Source of the DNA: Garcia nutans
Lineage: Eukaryota; Streptophyta; Magnoliopsida; Malpighiales; Euphorbiaceae
Direction of reading: 5' to 3'
Assembly (NCBI GenBank): GCA_947685225.1
Contig: CANTUV010000033.1
Location: 58,009,001 to 58,073,000, forward strand
Length of the DNA: 64,000 nucleotides
The notes under the pieces were generated by a model. It did not search any database. It saw nothing but the letters and a program-made list of their open reading frames with translations, and was not told the origin of the DNA. Positions within the stretch are counted from its first letter, which is position 1. Each line of letters starts with the position of its first letter. This document shows positions 1 through 12,403 of this stretch, piece after piece. The translations under genes were made by a program, and so were the position numbers.

Positions 1-411
1 TTTTCCTTTTTGCAAAATCAATGGAGAAAGCGACATCGTTTTAAAATTTTTTTAGTAATTAAAATTTTTTAGAGAGTTGATATTACCTTTTAAATGCTCC
101 ATCCAATTGGACCAGGTGCATATGAAATATAATAGGTACAATTTGCACGCTTTTTATTGTCAAAACTCAAAATATTAGTACAAAAAATAATAAAACATTT
201 TTTTCTATAATCATAAAATATTTTTTACTTCTTATAAAAATATTATAATTAAATTATTATTATTAAATTAAAATATTATACAAATTGGTTATTTTACTTC
301 AAAAAATATTATTATTAAATTATAATTCATTAGTTCATTTATTTATTTTTAAAATAACTCTGAAATGAATCTATTTTCATGGAATTGAGAGTATTATTAT
401 CATTATTAATA

Positions 412-440
412 TTATTGTTGTTGTTGTTGTTGTTGTTGTT
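412..440 (+). repeat. (TTG)n microsatellite
   Basis: About nine to ten perfect TTG/GTT units lie in AT-rich intergenic DNA. RTE-type LINEs elsewhere in this window end in such a triplet tail, but no LINE body is recognisable beside this one, so I call it only a simple repeat. Confidence 0.85.
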
Positions 441-776
441 AAGAAGAATTTATGTTATGAACTTATCAATAGACGCAAAAATGATGAGTTATGTATATTA
501 TTAGTTTTTGTTTTTACATTTATAATGATATTTTTTATTATATTTATTTTTTTACTATTTATTTTTATTTAATCATTATATTTATAATATACTAATTACA
601 ATTTTTAAGTAATATACAAAATTTTGCAAATACTAATAATCATTTAATTATTTAAAGATTAGTATGTCTTTTGCATTTATATATATATATATATATAGAT
701 ATGATTTGGGTTTTTTAGCAAAATTATTATTTAATTTTTAAAATTAAAATTTTCAAAAGTATAAAATTATTATTAA

Positions 777-865
777 ACATTGCCGCTTAGCAAGTGGTTT
801 AAAACTAATTATGTTGCAAAACATTGCCACTTAACAAGTGGGTTTAAAATTAATTATGTTACAAT
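777..865 (+). repeat. 44/45-bp tandem duplication
   Basis: Two adjacent units begin ACATTGCC at 777 and 821. They differ at only a handful of positions. Each contains a GCTTAGCAAGT/ACTTAACAAGT core followed by TTTAAAA and TAATTATGTT. No protein is encoded. Confidence 0.8.
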
Positions 866-2514
866 TAACTTTCTTATCTTATCACGTGTCAAATTTACTT
901 AAAATATATTTTAATAAATATTAAATAAAAATAATTTATTTAAATATTAAAATTTTAAGATATTAAATATAAAAAATTCATATTAATTATCTATTATATT
1001 TTTAAATTTTTATATGCTCTATGATATATTTTTTATTTAACTGAAAAATAATATTTACACAAGCTTACTATTTTTTTCAATTTGTTGATAACATCTAATT
1101 TATTTAATATTAAATATTTTGTTGTATTATATTATACGTCTCTCTCTTATTTTGCCATGTATTTTAATTTTTAAAATTTTAAATTAAATTATTATTTTTT
1201 ATAATAGATATTAAAATTAATTTTCTTTTTTCTTTTTCCATTTAGACACTAATTACATTAAGGGAATTAGATTTAGATTTACAAATATATCTTATTTTAT
1301 TTTGAATATAGTAAAAAAATATTTATTTTTTAATTTTCCCTTCTTTTAATAAATAAATTAATATTGTTATTGCTGCACTTTGGACATATAATAATGCATG
1401 TATGCATATTTAATTGATTTAAAATTAAAATGAACTAGCTTACTTATTTTAGTCAAGTCAATTTTCAAAAATTTCATGAAACTAATAATACTAAATGAGT
1501 TTTTTTTAGCATAAAAAATTGAATTTAAATTTATTGCCATATTATTTATGTACTTATCATAAGACAATACGTTGTTTTATTATTTTTTTAATATAATAAT
1601 TAAGATTTTTTATTAATGAATGGAGAGTAAAAATAATATATATTATTATTATTATACGTTGTTATGTTATATTAAATAAGTTTTTAAAATAAAATAAGAA
1701 ACAAAATTAATTATAAAAATTTGAGAAAAAAAGTAATGATACTATCTATAATTAAACTTTAAGATTTTATTAAAAAAAATTATTAAAATTTATCTTAAAA
1801 TTCTAAATTTTGAGTTTTTTAAAAAAGAGCAGTAATTAATCTGTTTAATACATATATGATCTATAATATTATAAAATAAATATCACCATATTGTATATAG
1901 ATTTAATTCACCATATATAAATATAAAAATAAATAATTATTATGTAAGAAGAAAAAATGAATTAAAAATAATAAAAACACCTTAAAATATTAATTTATAT
2001 AAATAAATAAAATATGAAAAAATTAAGCTATTTATAAGTAAATAAACTAAAATTAATAAAAATATTATAAAAAATATTATATCAAATATCAGATATGGAT
2101 ATTGTGAAATGGATAAAGATATGAGGGAAATAATGATATTATAAATATATATACATAATACAATTAGTTATTAAAATAGTTATCGAATTATTAATTAGAA
2201 TATTATTAAAATGACTTCTATTTATATTAGAATTTTTTAAATTTTTAATAAATTTAAATTAAAAATAATAAAAATAATTTTAATTAGAAATAATAATAAA
2301 TCTATTAATTTTAAAATAAAATATCTATTATATTAAAAAATTATATTACAAATAATTCAAAAATTTTGCTAAGAGTTTTACCAATATTTTATCTATATAT
2401 TTTGACATAATTATATTGGCTAAATAAAAAATCATAAAATCTAATATTGAAATTTAATAAATTTATATTATATTTTTTAATTATTAATAATTTTCGTAAC
2501 ATTGCGCGGCTGAT

Positions 2515-2646
2515 TGGCTAGTGTATATATATATTAACTGGAGGAGTCGGGAACGTCGGTATGGCGGCCAGAATCCGCGCTAGAGCTGGACCATGTCTTA
2601 CATTTGCTGCAACTCTCGTCAAGGACAAGAATGGTCAAGTTCTATA
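2515..2646. other. Isolated GC-rich island with short open frames
   Basis: About 130 bases of near-balanced composition sit inside more than 3 kb of very AT-rich DNA. Two plus-strand frames are open across most of it; one could start at the ATG at 2561 and stop at about 2645. I recognise no protein family in either frame. It could be a relic exon, a transposon fragment or a captured gene piece. Confidence 0.3.
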
Positions 2647-2659
2647 GATATTTTTGGCT

Positions 2660-2943
2660 TTTTCTTTTTATATTTTCAATATAATAAATAAATATATTTT
2701 TCAAAATAAATATATATAATAGATGAGTATTTCTGTTAAAGGCATCAAATTGTAATAAATTTAGAGATTTATTTTTAATTTTTATTAGTAAAAGTGAATA
2801 ATCTTTACTCATATCATATTTTCATAATATAATTAAATAACTAAATAAAATTCATTAAAAATAATTTTATTTTGCAATAAAAATTTATATTTATAGTAAA
2901 AAAATTAATATAGTTAAAGAATTAAATAAAAAATAATAACTTT

Positions 2944-2974
<31 letters not shown>

Positions 2975-3200
2975 ACTCGCTATAAACAATAAAAAACAAT
3001 GAAATTTAGTATGATAAGTTTATGGGCCTAGAGACTAAAATAAGGATTGCAAAATTAAGACTACATGCTAGAGACTGAATCTTAGACTGTCTCCGGCACA
3101 ATAATTCAAGACAACATTAAATTCATTAATCCAACTAATAATTATACCAATCATGTAAAATCAAAATGTTGTGCTATGGAGATACTGAAAGAAGCCTACA
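2660..3200. other. AT-rich intergenic DNA
   Basis: Nothing coding is visible. A long TA dinucleotide run lies near 2948-2972. Confidence 0.6.
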
Positions 3201-3204
3201 GGAC

Positions 3205-3403
3205 CAGCTGAACGAATAATTATATGCTACAACCGTTGTAGCAATAAATGCCTACAACGGACCAATGAAATTCTTATACGTAGATTAAATGATTCATTTC
3301 ATTGGTCCGTTGTAGACATTTAATCAACGTGTAAGAATTTCATTGGTCCGTTGTATGCATTTATTGCTACAACGGTTGTAGCATATAATTATTCCAGCTG
3401 AAC
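3205..3403. mobile_element. Palindromic MITE, probably Mutator-like (9-bp TSD)
   Basis: A 181-bp non-coding element (3214-3394) is bracketed by perfect 9-bp direct repeats CAGCTGAAC at 3205-3213 and 3395-3403. Its two ends are long inverted repeats of about 65 bp that begin GAATAATTATATGCTACAAC and are nearly perfect reverse complements. A sub-motif, CATTGGTCCGTTGTA, occurs three times in the element, once inverted, so the whole can fold into a long hairpin. A 9-bp target duplication with long terminal inverted repeats is characteristic of Mutator-like elements. The element is too small to encode a transposase and must be non-autonomous. The lack of mismatches in the TSD suggests a fairly recent insertion. 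Confidence 0.85.
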
Positions 3404-4142
3404 ACAGTTACATATAGGTCTCCTATTTGTTGAATTTATCCATTATAGATAGGCTCATCTTTTACACCAGTAAAAATAGGCAAAAAGCTCACTTAATTAA
3501 TCAAATAAAAAATGTAACCCATCCACAATTTGTCACAATTCCTCTACAAAACTAATCTTGATTATTAAAAAAACAAAATCCATCTCTACAATAAAGATTT
3601 GACGCTGGCAAAAATAATGTATTTCGCTCCACCACATAATTTGTGGCAACTTAGAGAGCAGAACTTACTATTCGACTATGAGAAACTTTCTCAGTATTCC
3701 TTGCAACTCACAATCAACATGAAAATGAATAAATGGAGGGTGGATGGGAAGAAAAGCAACTATATGCATGTAAGTATGTAACAATTATATTTCTGAGTAT
3801 ACGAGCATCATTTGATCTGCTCATTTCACAATAATCAATGGCTATTCCACAGCTTCCACAAAATGAATGGCAACCACTATTTTTTTTTTGAAAAAAACTA
3901 AAGACCTGGAGTTTCCTTGTCATTCCCAGCTCCAATGCAGCCAACTAATATCTTCAGTTTCGAACTGCAACTTCCACCGAGCGTGATCCCTGTGGTGATG
4001 CAGCTTGTGGTTTGTGTGCCCAGAAGCCTCATCTCAAATGGTTTATGCCCAGGAAGGCTTGCCACAAATGATTTTCGATTAGATGGTGATCTCTACCAAA
4101 TGGCTGCTAAATTGACCTTCTCCAACTTATTTGACATTCTTG

Positions 4143-7062
4143 TCAGCCAACTTGTATGCTCGGCAAAATTGGAGGGTCACTGCTAACTAAATTTGCCCAT
4201 AAATTAGCAAGTGTGAGAAAGAAATGCTCTTCATTACAGATTACTGTTTTCATCCCTGGTCCAAGGAAATCAGATGTGGAATATGTTATTTGTTCAACCT
4301 AGATAATAAGCTCCATGCATGCATCTTAACATCTTGTGTGCAGAATGGCCAACGAGCAGCAAGTAGTAAAAGTTGCAATAAGCCACTAAATATAAATGAA
4401 TCAGTTCATTTGGATTATGCGGATAAAATAAATCTGGAGAAAAGGGCTTCTTTCTGTGACCAAGCCAATCTTACGCCTATAGAATAAATATTATGCTTAC
4501 CTGGAACCACAGCTCTGGCACTTAAAGCTGACAGTTGACAGGTAGGGCCTTCTCCAGAGAAAACATGGTTATAAAGTGCGCGCGCGTCTAAATCATGAAT
4601 ATGCTTGATAGATTCTAGCAATGTCTTGAGACTTCCATCATATTCAAAATCAGCCGAACTCAAAATGCTTTGCAGAGCCTCTTCAAGCCTTGAATTTGAC
4701 CATAGGGAAGAACACTCGGCTAGAAAGGTAAATATGCTCATGGGATCAGTTGAACTTGCCAATATCCATGGCTTATAAAGTTCGGCCAAGGATCCAAGAA
4801 CTTCGACGACGACGACTGTAAATTTCACCAAGGGCAAGGACATACTTCTTGCCTGCACTTGCCCAGAACATTGGTAATTATATACCAGAATAGACAAGGC
4901 ATCATAATCAAATTAAATCTTTCTGCATACGATGCTGATAGGTACCTTCAGGTTTAGATAATATTTTGTCATGAACATTCTTTTGCAATGATTGTTTCCA
5001 GATGAAGGCACCATGTCTCAGTTCTTTAGCACAGACCGTGCAGAAATATATCTACATTGGTCCTCTCTTGGTACTAATGTCAAAACCTTTAGCGTTAAGT
5101 CCACATATTTGAGGAGTTCAATTGTTGATCTGAAATCACTCTCTGCCTATACATACATAAATGCCAGAATACTAAGCAGAAGAAAACCAAACCTCTAAAC
5201 AAGCAAAATAATTCATTAGACAATTCAACACAGATACTAAGAAATCTAAACATATTTCTGTATTTATTTTCCAAGTTTTTAATGGACGTAAACTTTCAGC
5301 ATTAGACTAGATTTTCTGATGCCTTTGAACAGTGGGCATAAAAGAGCAAAACAGAGGTCCGCATTAGCCATCAGCAATCTCCTACAATTTTCTGAAGCAC
5401 AGATGACCCCTAGGCACAGAAAATCCACCATGTGCGGCAAAATGTTCTTAGCTTCAGAATATATATTTTTTAAAACGAAATACACAACAGCTATATCTGC
5501 TCCAACAATGAAACAGTTCTAGAAAGCTAGAGAAACAGTACGATGCTACGCCAATAAAACTTATACAAAGCGAACTGTGGTAACACATAATGAATTAATT
5601 ATAGATTATAATTTTTCAAATTTGAAGACATGAAACGCTAACCAACTTATTGCATTACTCACTCAAGACAAAGTCATAAACCTAACAATAAAATTTATTT
5701 TGAAACAAATTCTAGCAGTAGAGCATACTAGTCTCAATTTCTTTGTGAATTGACATTCTGACTAAAAAACCTGGAACTTTGTCTCGTGCAGAACTTCAAC
5801 AAATGTATCGAGGCATATGTTTCCTGGAGAGTGACTCTCTGAGTGGATCTCACTGGAGATAATACCATCTTGGTGCAGTTCATCATTAAGATCCTATAAC
5901 AGAAGAACAGAATAAAAATTTAAAAGCCCAGATTTTTTTTCCTATTATAAATTCACAAGAAATAACTACATTTCTAAGAAACACAATATCAGAAGAATCA
6001 ACGAATTAGATTTGGGAGAAAAGGGAGAGTGATTAGTTAGTCTACACCGTTGGACACATAGTAAGACAGCAAAAACACTCATAATGGTGAGTGAATTTGA
6101 TTAAGAAAGAAGGAAATCTCAATCCAGAAAAGATAACAATATTACCTAGGCCACACTACTAAAAAGCGCATCACAATATTTATATCCAGTTATTGAATTC
6201 TGGAGGGCTCATGTAAATATTTTCATATAATGACAGGCAATCGGATTATACTGCTTTCCTAACCGTTAGTTCCTTGATCTTTTTCCAGAATACCATAAAA
6301 AATAGAAATGAACAAGCAGATAAATAGTAAGAATGGCTAAAGAAACAAGAGACAAAATACAGGTGCAACCTGTATTTCTTCATCAAGAGCTTGCACGTCT
6401 GCATGTTCACCAGTGAGGGCAACAGCACTTTGAGCTTTCTATAAAAAAGCAGATTCAAAAAATTAATGCCAATAGTTCAACCTTCAACACAGGAAGGAAG
6501 GATGGAGAGGAGTATCCCACAAAGGTATGCTGACCTTTAAATTTTCAAGATGACTAAGTGCAACATAGTTTAGTTCTTCCTTCAATTTGGAAAAGAATTC
6601 CGCATAATCATTTAACTCTGTTTGGGTATTATATTTTGTGTTAGACTCTCTAAGTCCAAGAATAGCAGAGTGAATTTTAGCTGTGGCTCCTGCAAAGGTA
6701 TCTTGAAATTCCCAGGAATCATCATCAAAATCAATATTAGCATCTGCCAAATTAGAGGCCATCATGGTTTTGGTGGAATCTAATGCATTTTCACTCAGAT
6801 TTTGTTCATGATTATCTGAAGCAGTCTGCTCAACTTGACTGTACAAACTTGATATTAGATCATTAATAGAAACACTTAAATGGGAACTCTTAATGCCATC
6901 TCTTTCATTAGAGGTGGACACCTGGGTTGAAATGTCTTGATAAATCACAGGATCATCTTCTGCTTCTTCATCACCAAAAATGGACAGGGGCAGGGCTCCC
7001 TTGTGGTTGTCCACCCTTACCGTGTTCCCCTGAGCATAAAGGAGGCTTTCTGTCAGTGTCAT
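4143..7062 (-). pseudogene. Synergin-gamma-like trafficking protein, 5'-truncated pseudogene
   Basis: Exons recognisable on the minus strand are about 7062-6535, 6438-6370, 5893-5771, 5146-4946, 4852-4501 and 4255-4143. They encode the C-terminal part of the large plant protein annotated as synergin-gamma-like. Landmarks are an acidic DDDSWEFQD segment, a DLNDELHQDG exon and the ending LANLWANLV...QVG before the TGA at 4145-4143. Splice junctions join in phase, for example VVP|GMKTV across 4501/4255. Two frame breaks are visible. One is in the 5146-4946 exon, between the segments ISAR and CAKELRHG. The other is in the 4852-4501 exon at about 4801-4817, in a GTC/CGT run between GEIY and VVVVEVLG. 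The N-terminal half is absent upstream of 7062, and one expected exon between 5771 and 5146 was not found. Synergins bind clathrin adaptors; this copy cannot make a full protein. The family name rests on remembered homologues. Confidence 0.65.
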
Positions 7063-8404
7063 GATCTAAATTTTATAGTTTTAGGTAATCAAACAGAAAG
7101 CAAGCTAAAGATATGGAAATCTAGCAAATAACGAGAGCTGTGCCTGCACATTAGTATCTCCATTTCTGGGCCCAAATGCTGATTCTGTAGTATTCAATTC
7201 CCACCTATTTAATGAATTCTTAAAGGACGACCATGAGTCATATTAAAAAAAATTTTAGAGATTATAAATGAAATTTATTTTAATTATTAAAGTATTTATT
7301 TTAGAGAGCTAATATAGTAATATGATGTAGTAATTTAGTGGTACTATGTAGTCGCGATGTAGAATGATGTTAACGCTGTATCAAATTATTATTAGGAAAG
7401 CAGACAAAAAATAGTCTAAAAAATTATAGTGTTATAAAAATATAAACTTAAAAAATTTTAAGTATTAAATTTAAATTTTGGAAATGACGAAATGCGATAA
7501 TAAATTTTTTATGGACGAGGAATGCAATTTACTCTTAAAATTGCTCCTGTCCATTTAGTGCAGTTTTCTAGGACAACAAGCAAGCTCTGTGCTTTTTTCT
7601 GTCTATTATATATTAATATATATATATATATACACATATTGAAGTGGTTATAATTATAATTATAGTCATAACTGAGTTTGGTTTTTATTTTATTTAAAAT
7701 AGACTCGTGGAAATTAAACCATTATATTAATTTTTTTTTTAAAAAAAATCTCATTAATGATGAGGTAAATTGGCCTATGCACATAAGCAACATCCAAATT
7801 AATTAGTGGCAAATCAAGCTGACAAGCTCCCATACGATGTCGGATTAATCATAGTTTTATGATACACATCAACACTCTCACACTCATGATTTCTTTTCCA
7901 AGTGTTTGTCGATAATTTTTCTCAAGCCAACGAAACCAAACCCATTGGGTCCAATTCTTTAAGAAAAGAACACTTTTCCTGTTCAAGGTTTGTTTACTGA
8001 TTAGATCTAATCCAATTGCAAAGGCATACATATTGAGAGTGATGTGAATGGATTCATCACCCATTCTATTTCAAATCCTTACACAGCCATGGAGCTTATT
8101 TTTTCAAGCAACAAAATCAATTTTATTACATAGAGAAGCAGAATTTGCAAAACTCATCATTTTACATCATATACACATTACACAGAGGCTCAAATAGAAA
8201 ACTGAGCAATGAAGAAAGATCCAATTTTTAGAGATGACAGTCATTTTAACTATATTGCCACGAATGAAATGAATACACGAGGGCTCTAATCATTGAATAA
8301 TAATATATAGGTAAAGTATTGTAAGAATATAATAAAAGTCAAAAGACCAAAAAAAGGGAAAAACTTTCACTGTGATCTACAACCTGTTCATGATAAGTTT
8401 ATTC
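7063..8404. other. Intergenic region, no gene recognised
   Basis: AT-rich DNA between the synergin-like pseudogene and the 3' end of the Yip1-family gene. A 71-codon minus-strand frame at 7849-8064 matches nothing I know. A TA dinucleotide run lies near 7615-7632. The stretch next to 8404 is probably the 3' UTR of the Yip1-family gene. Confidence 0.5.
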
Positions 8405-11400
8405 TTATACTGTAACAGTGAACAAATAGAGCTTCAAAACCACAGAAAGAGCCAACTGCAATAGAAAGATGCCAGCTACGATCAAAACCCACCTTTCGCC
8501 TGCAGATTTTATGTGGGCTCGGAGATTAAGTGCCACAAAGGTTGCTGACATGAGCCCTGCCACACCTGCAATCACCCATCTGAAAATTTCCAACGGAATA
8601 ATGGAGAGACACTGCAAAAAAAATACGCAAAAATTTCAGCTGAGCTAAGGAGAACTGCAATAATCAAGAACTCGTTCATCTGTTGAAGGCAAGGAGGATA
8701 ATCTCGTATATTAGCTTCACAATAAGATAGGGTTTTCAAATCTGTGGATTATGTTCAGACAACCATGACCAATTGCAAAAGTCTCATACATTTTTTAAGT
8801 GAACACAGTTGCATTATTTTACTTCCTGAATAAAATCTGCAGCTAGATAAGACCTTTCGTTTGAGGATCAATGAAGCTACAATTTGATATAAGATGTCAT
8901 ATAAACTCAAGTGCAATGCAATGTTTATGAAACAGATCACATCTAATTATCAGCTTTTATGTAAGATTATTCTGACAAAAATGTTTTTTTTGGCATAAGT
9001 GCCTTCATCTTCCAATCAAATCTTTTCCCAAAATTATTTTCCTATTTTTGCTTGGTCAAAATGTCATAAGCTGAAGAAATTATAAGAATTTACTGCAAAT
9101 AAAAATCTTACCAGTGCTGGAATAAAGATAAATAGAGAGTAGCCATATAGACAAAACAGCTGGACAAGGCCTGATGGTGCGGAGAAGTACTTGAGAATCA
9201 CATATAATCCAAGAGGAACAATGGTGACATAGCCATAGAACACGCCAGCTGACCAAGTCACCAGATTTATGTCATAGTCCCATTCTTTCTTCTTCAGTTT
9301 ATGTGCTATATATGTGACAAAGGTGCCAATGGAAGCTGCTACAAAAATTAGGGTAGTACATATCCAGAATGGTCCATACCTGCACAGACATGGAAACTTT
9401 AAGAGACAATTATCAAGCATTCCACGCATAAGATGAAGGAAATGAAGAATGAGTACAGTAGATCCTGATAAAATCAAGTTCACCAAGTTTGTTAATAGTG
9501 ATTGGTGGGATATGCCAGGCACTATGACTGATTATCACAAAGGCTGATACAACCATAAAATTCCCATCATTGTCTTGGCTCGCACTTGTTAATAGAAATT
9601 TATAACTTCTGGTTTTTTGAGACGGAAAGGAAAGATTTAGTTTTCAGATCTCAAAATTTAAAGCAATTTCAGGACATGAATATCAAACTAATTATATCAA
9701 TCCAAAGTTGGAGGACTGTAAATCAAGCCAATGATAGAACTTAGCTGATATGATAACAATCAGCAACATCTATGAAATTATCAAGCAAAAATAATCCAGG
9801 ACTTGCAAAATTCACAATCAACAGTTCTCAGAAGAGGTCCTCAAATCACACAATCATCACAATCCTTCCCAGTACATTGGCATGTTTTTTCCTGCTAACA
9901 AACTTGCATAAATATACTTTCCCAATGCGACACCCTAATCATCTTTAAAACATATTTGCACATGATCCACCATTAATTCACAAGAGCAGCTAAACCATCC
10001 AACTAAAATAGCTCTGTGACAGAAATCCCTGGCCATCAACACTACACAATAAGTTGCAAACATACAACCTATGAACCTTCCACAATAAAATCATGTGTCT
10101 TGTATGTGCTCAAGCAAGTTATCATCTTTAAAGCAATGCACAAGGGCAGGTTGTTTCTATCGTTTAACACATACACAACAGGGTTAAAACTGCATCCCTT
10201 TCCAATTGCCCCATCACTTTACCATCTCAACCAAAGTCCAAATTGAGAAATAACATAAGGCTCACAAGATCACTTTAGTTTCCATTACTGAAACAATTGA
10301 TTTTGAAAAAAAAAATCACTTGCAAACTTTGCTCATTAAAGAATGCAAGCATACTGACAAAGGATATTTCAATAAGAATTCAGCACCATTGCTTAGTTAC
10401 AGCTAACTCCTGGGCACAAAACTGCACTTCAGTTGCAAATTTGGCAAGGTAATTAATAAAAACTAGCAGCACAACATGCCAAACCATTGATCACATTTCA
10501 TAATAGTTATACTTATCGAATTTTCATTGCCACACTGTCCTAGGGAAGCAAGAAAGTTTTGCATATTCTGTTCACTATACTATATGAGCCACAAATGGCA
10601 CAATAACAATATGGATGTGTATTCCATTTCACAAAACCTCTACCTCACGATCATTTCCAACTAATCACCTACAAATATAAGATGCAGAATGCATTGTCAA
10701 TTGTCAAATCCTTTTTCTACCCTACATTTACTTTCTTAACCAAGCATTAAGGAAAAATTTAAATTTAATGTTCCAATCCAAAGAGCTAAGCTTTGTTAAA
10801 TATTCAATGTTTAATTCAATAAAATAATCAATCAAACAGACTTAAATGAGTTGGGTACAGATAACTTACAAATCTGGGTTGCTAGCAGTTTTCTCAGTAA
10901 AGGTTCCTCTGAAAGGGAAGAGTGAATCTTTGATTCTCCCTAAAACATCTGTAGTATCTACATCAAAGTATGTCTTATATGAAGCAACTGTGAATGTCCG
11001 CAACCAACCACTTTGCTGGGGTTCATCAGATCCGGAGACAGGTTTCGAAAATGTATCTGCAACCATTCAAATCTGGCCATTAAACACTAACATAAGGTCC
11101 AATTCAACCATAAATAAGTCATTCAGGCTTTTCCTATAGAACAGTGAGAATTGTATAATAAAAGTTGGACTGAACTAACACCTGCAGATAATATTTTCAA
11201 CTTTTCACCAATGACCAAACAAAGCAAAAAATTTGCATGCTACATAAAATGAGATCAATTTCAACAAATATGAGGAAGACAAGTGTCATCATTGTCCTAG
11301 CATTCACAATTCACCACAATTCATCTCCTCTATAACCTAGATCACAAATCCATCCTGCCAATACATTCCTCTTAAGGTAATTTCCCCTACTGTTCAGTGG

Positions 11401-12403
11401 TCTTAAAGGTTACCAAACAAGGAGGCATCAAGAGTCGGTGGAGGATTGAAGATGTGATCATATCATCTTCATACCACAAGTCCACGAGTCCCACCCATGT
11501 CACTTTTGAATCTTGATATCCACTTGACAGAAATGTACATTATTATTAGCATGGATTCACTCGGTATCATTTAATTCCATCAACTCCATGCTTATGCCAA
11601 CATATCTTAAAGTCTAAGAAAGACAAGAATTGAAGTTAGTCTTTCATATACTTAAATTGGAATCAACCTAGTATAACTGGGGGGAAAAATGTAAATGAAC
11701 AGAAAAAAATCAACATAATTTTACTGAGAATAAAACTTGTATTCTAGCAGAAAAAATTATGTCATAAGCCACAAGGCAGATTTAAAGCCTAAGCTCACCT
11801 CCTTCAATTGACATTGAAATTTACAAAAATCTCAAAATAGAAAAAGAAATCTCGTTAAAAACATACCATCAGCGTCGCGAGGAGGGTGAGATCCACTGGA
11901 GATTTTCCCATGTGCATTTGATGGTGGAAATGTCTGAAGATTCGAATCTGCAACAGCATCATTTCACACAAACACGAAGATTAACAAAACTGAAAAATCA
12001 AACAAATACCACTAAATTAGTATCATTATGCACATCAACATCCAACAATCCTCCTAAACTCGATTACGTAAAACATGTTTAAAAAAAAAAAAGCTCGCCT
12101 CAAACTAGAGATATAATTCAATTAGATAATATCCAAAAATTTCTTTTACACTCCTGCTTTTCTCAGCTAATTGCACAAAATTAAAACATAATTTGATGAG
12201 AAATTATATTTTACCTGTGAATTTGACGGTGTGGTTTCCTGGATCTGAAACTGCCTGCGAATCAAAGCCAAAGTAACTGATTAGATCTCAACCAAAAAAT
12301 TATACATACATGAATAAAAATAAATACAGAGAAAAATACTTACAGGTACGGATCCCAACACCTCCTTTTGATTATCAATACTTGTGTAATTGCCTGACAT
12401 CAT
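8405..12403 (-). CDS. Yip1-family integral membrane protein (YIPF1/2-like)
   Basis: Six minus-strand exons: 12403-12344, 12254-12215, 11947-11867, 11056-10870, 9379-9112 and 8611-8405. All junctions have GT/AG and phase is kept throughout, giving 280 residues. The start is the first of two adjacent ATGs; the second would lose one residue. The hydrophilic N-terminus (about 1-120) precedes a Yip1 domain with the family motif DLYGPFW spanning the exon 4/5 junction, then about five hydrophobic segments to the C-terminal LYLFTVTV. Yip1-family proteins sit in Golgi, TGN and ER-exit membranes and take part in Rab-dependent vesicle trafficking. The reading frame is intact. Which Arabidopsis YIPF member it matches is not settled here. 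Confidence 0.88.

Larger units (their letters stand above)
1..2500. other. AT-rich intergenic DNA, no gene recognised
   Basis: This stretch is very AT-rich and its open frames are short and low-complexity; I see no conserved protein. It holds a (TTG) microsatellite near 412-440, an AT dinucleotide run near 677-697 and a short tandem duplication at 777-865. A CACGTG core lies near 884, but with no gene nearby it has no evident role. Confidence 0.6.
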
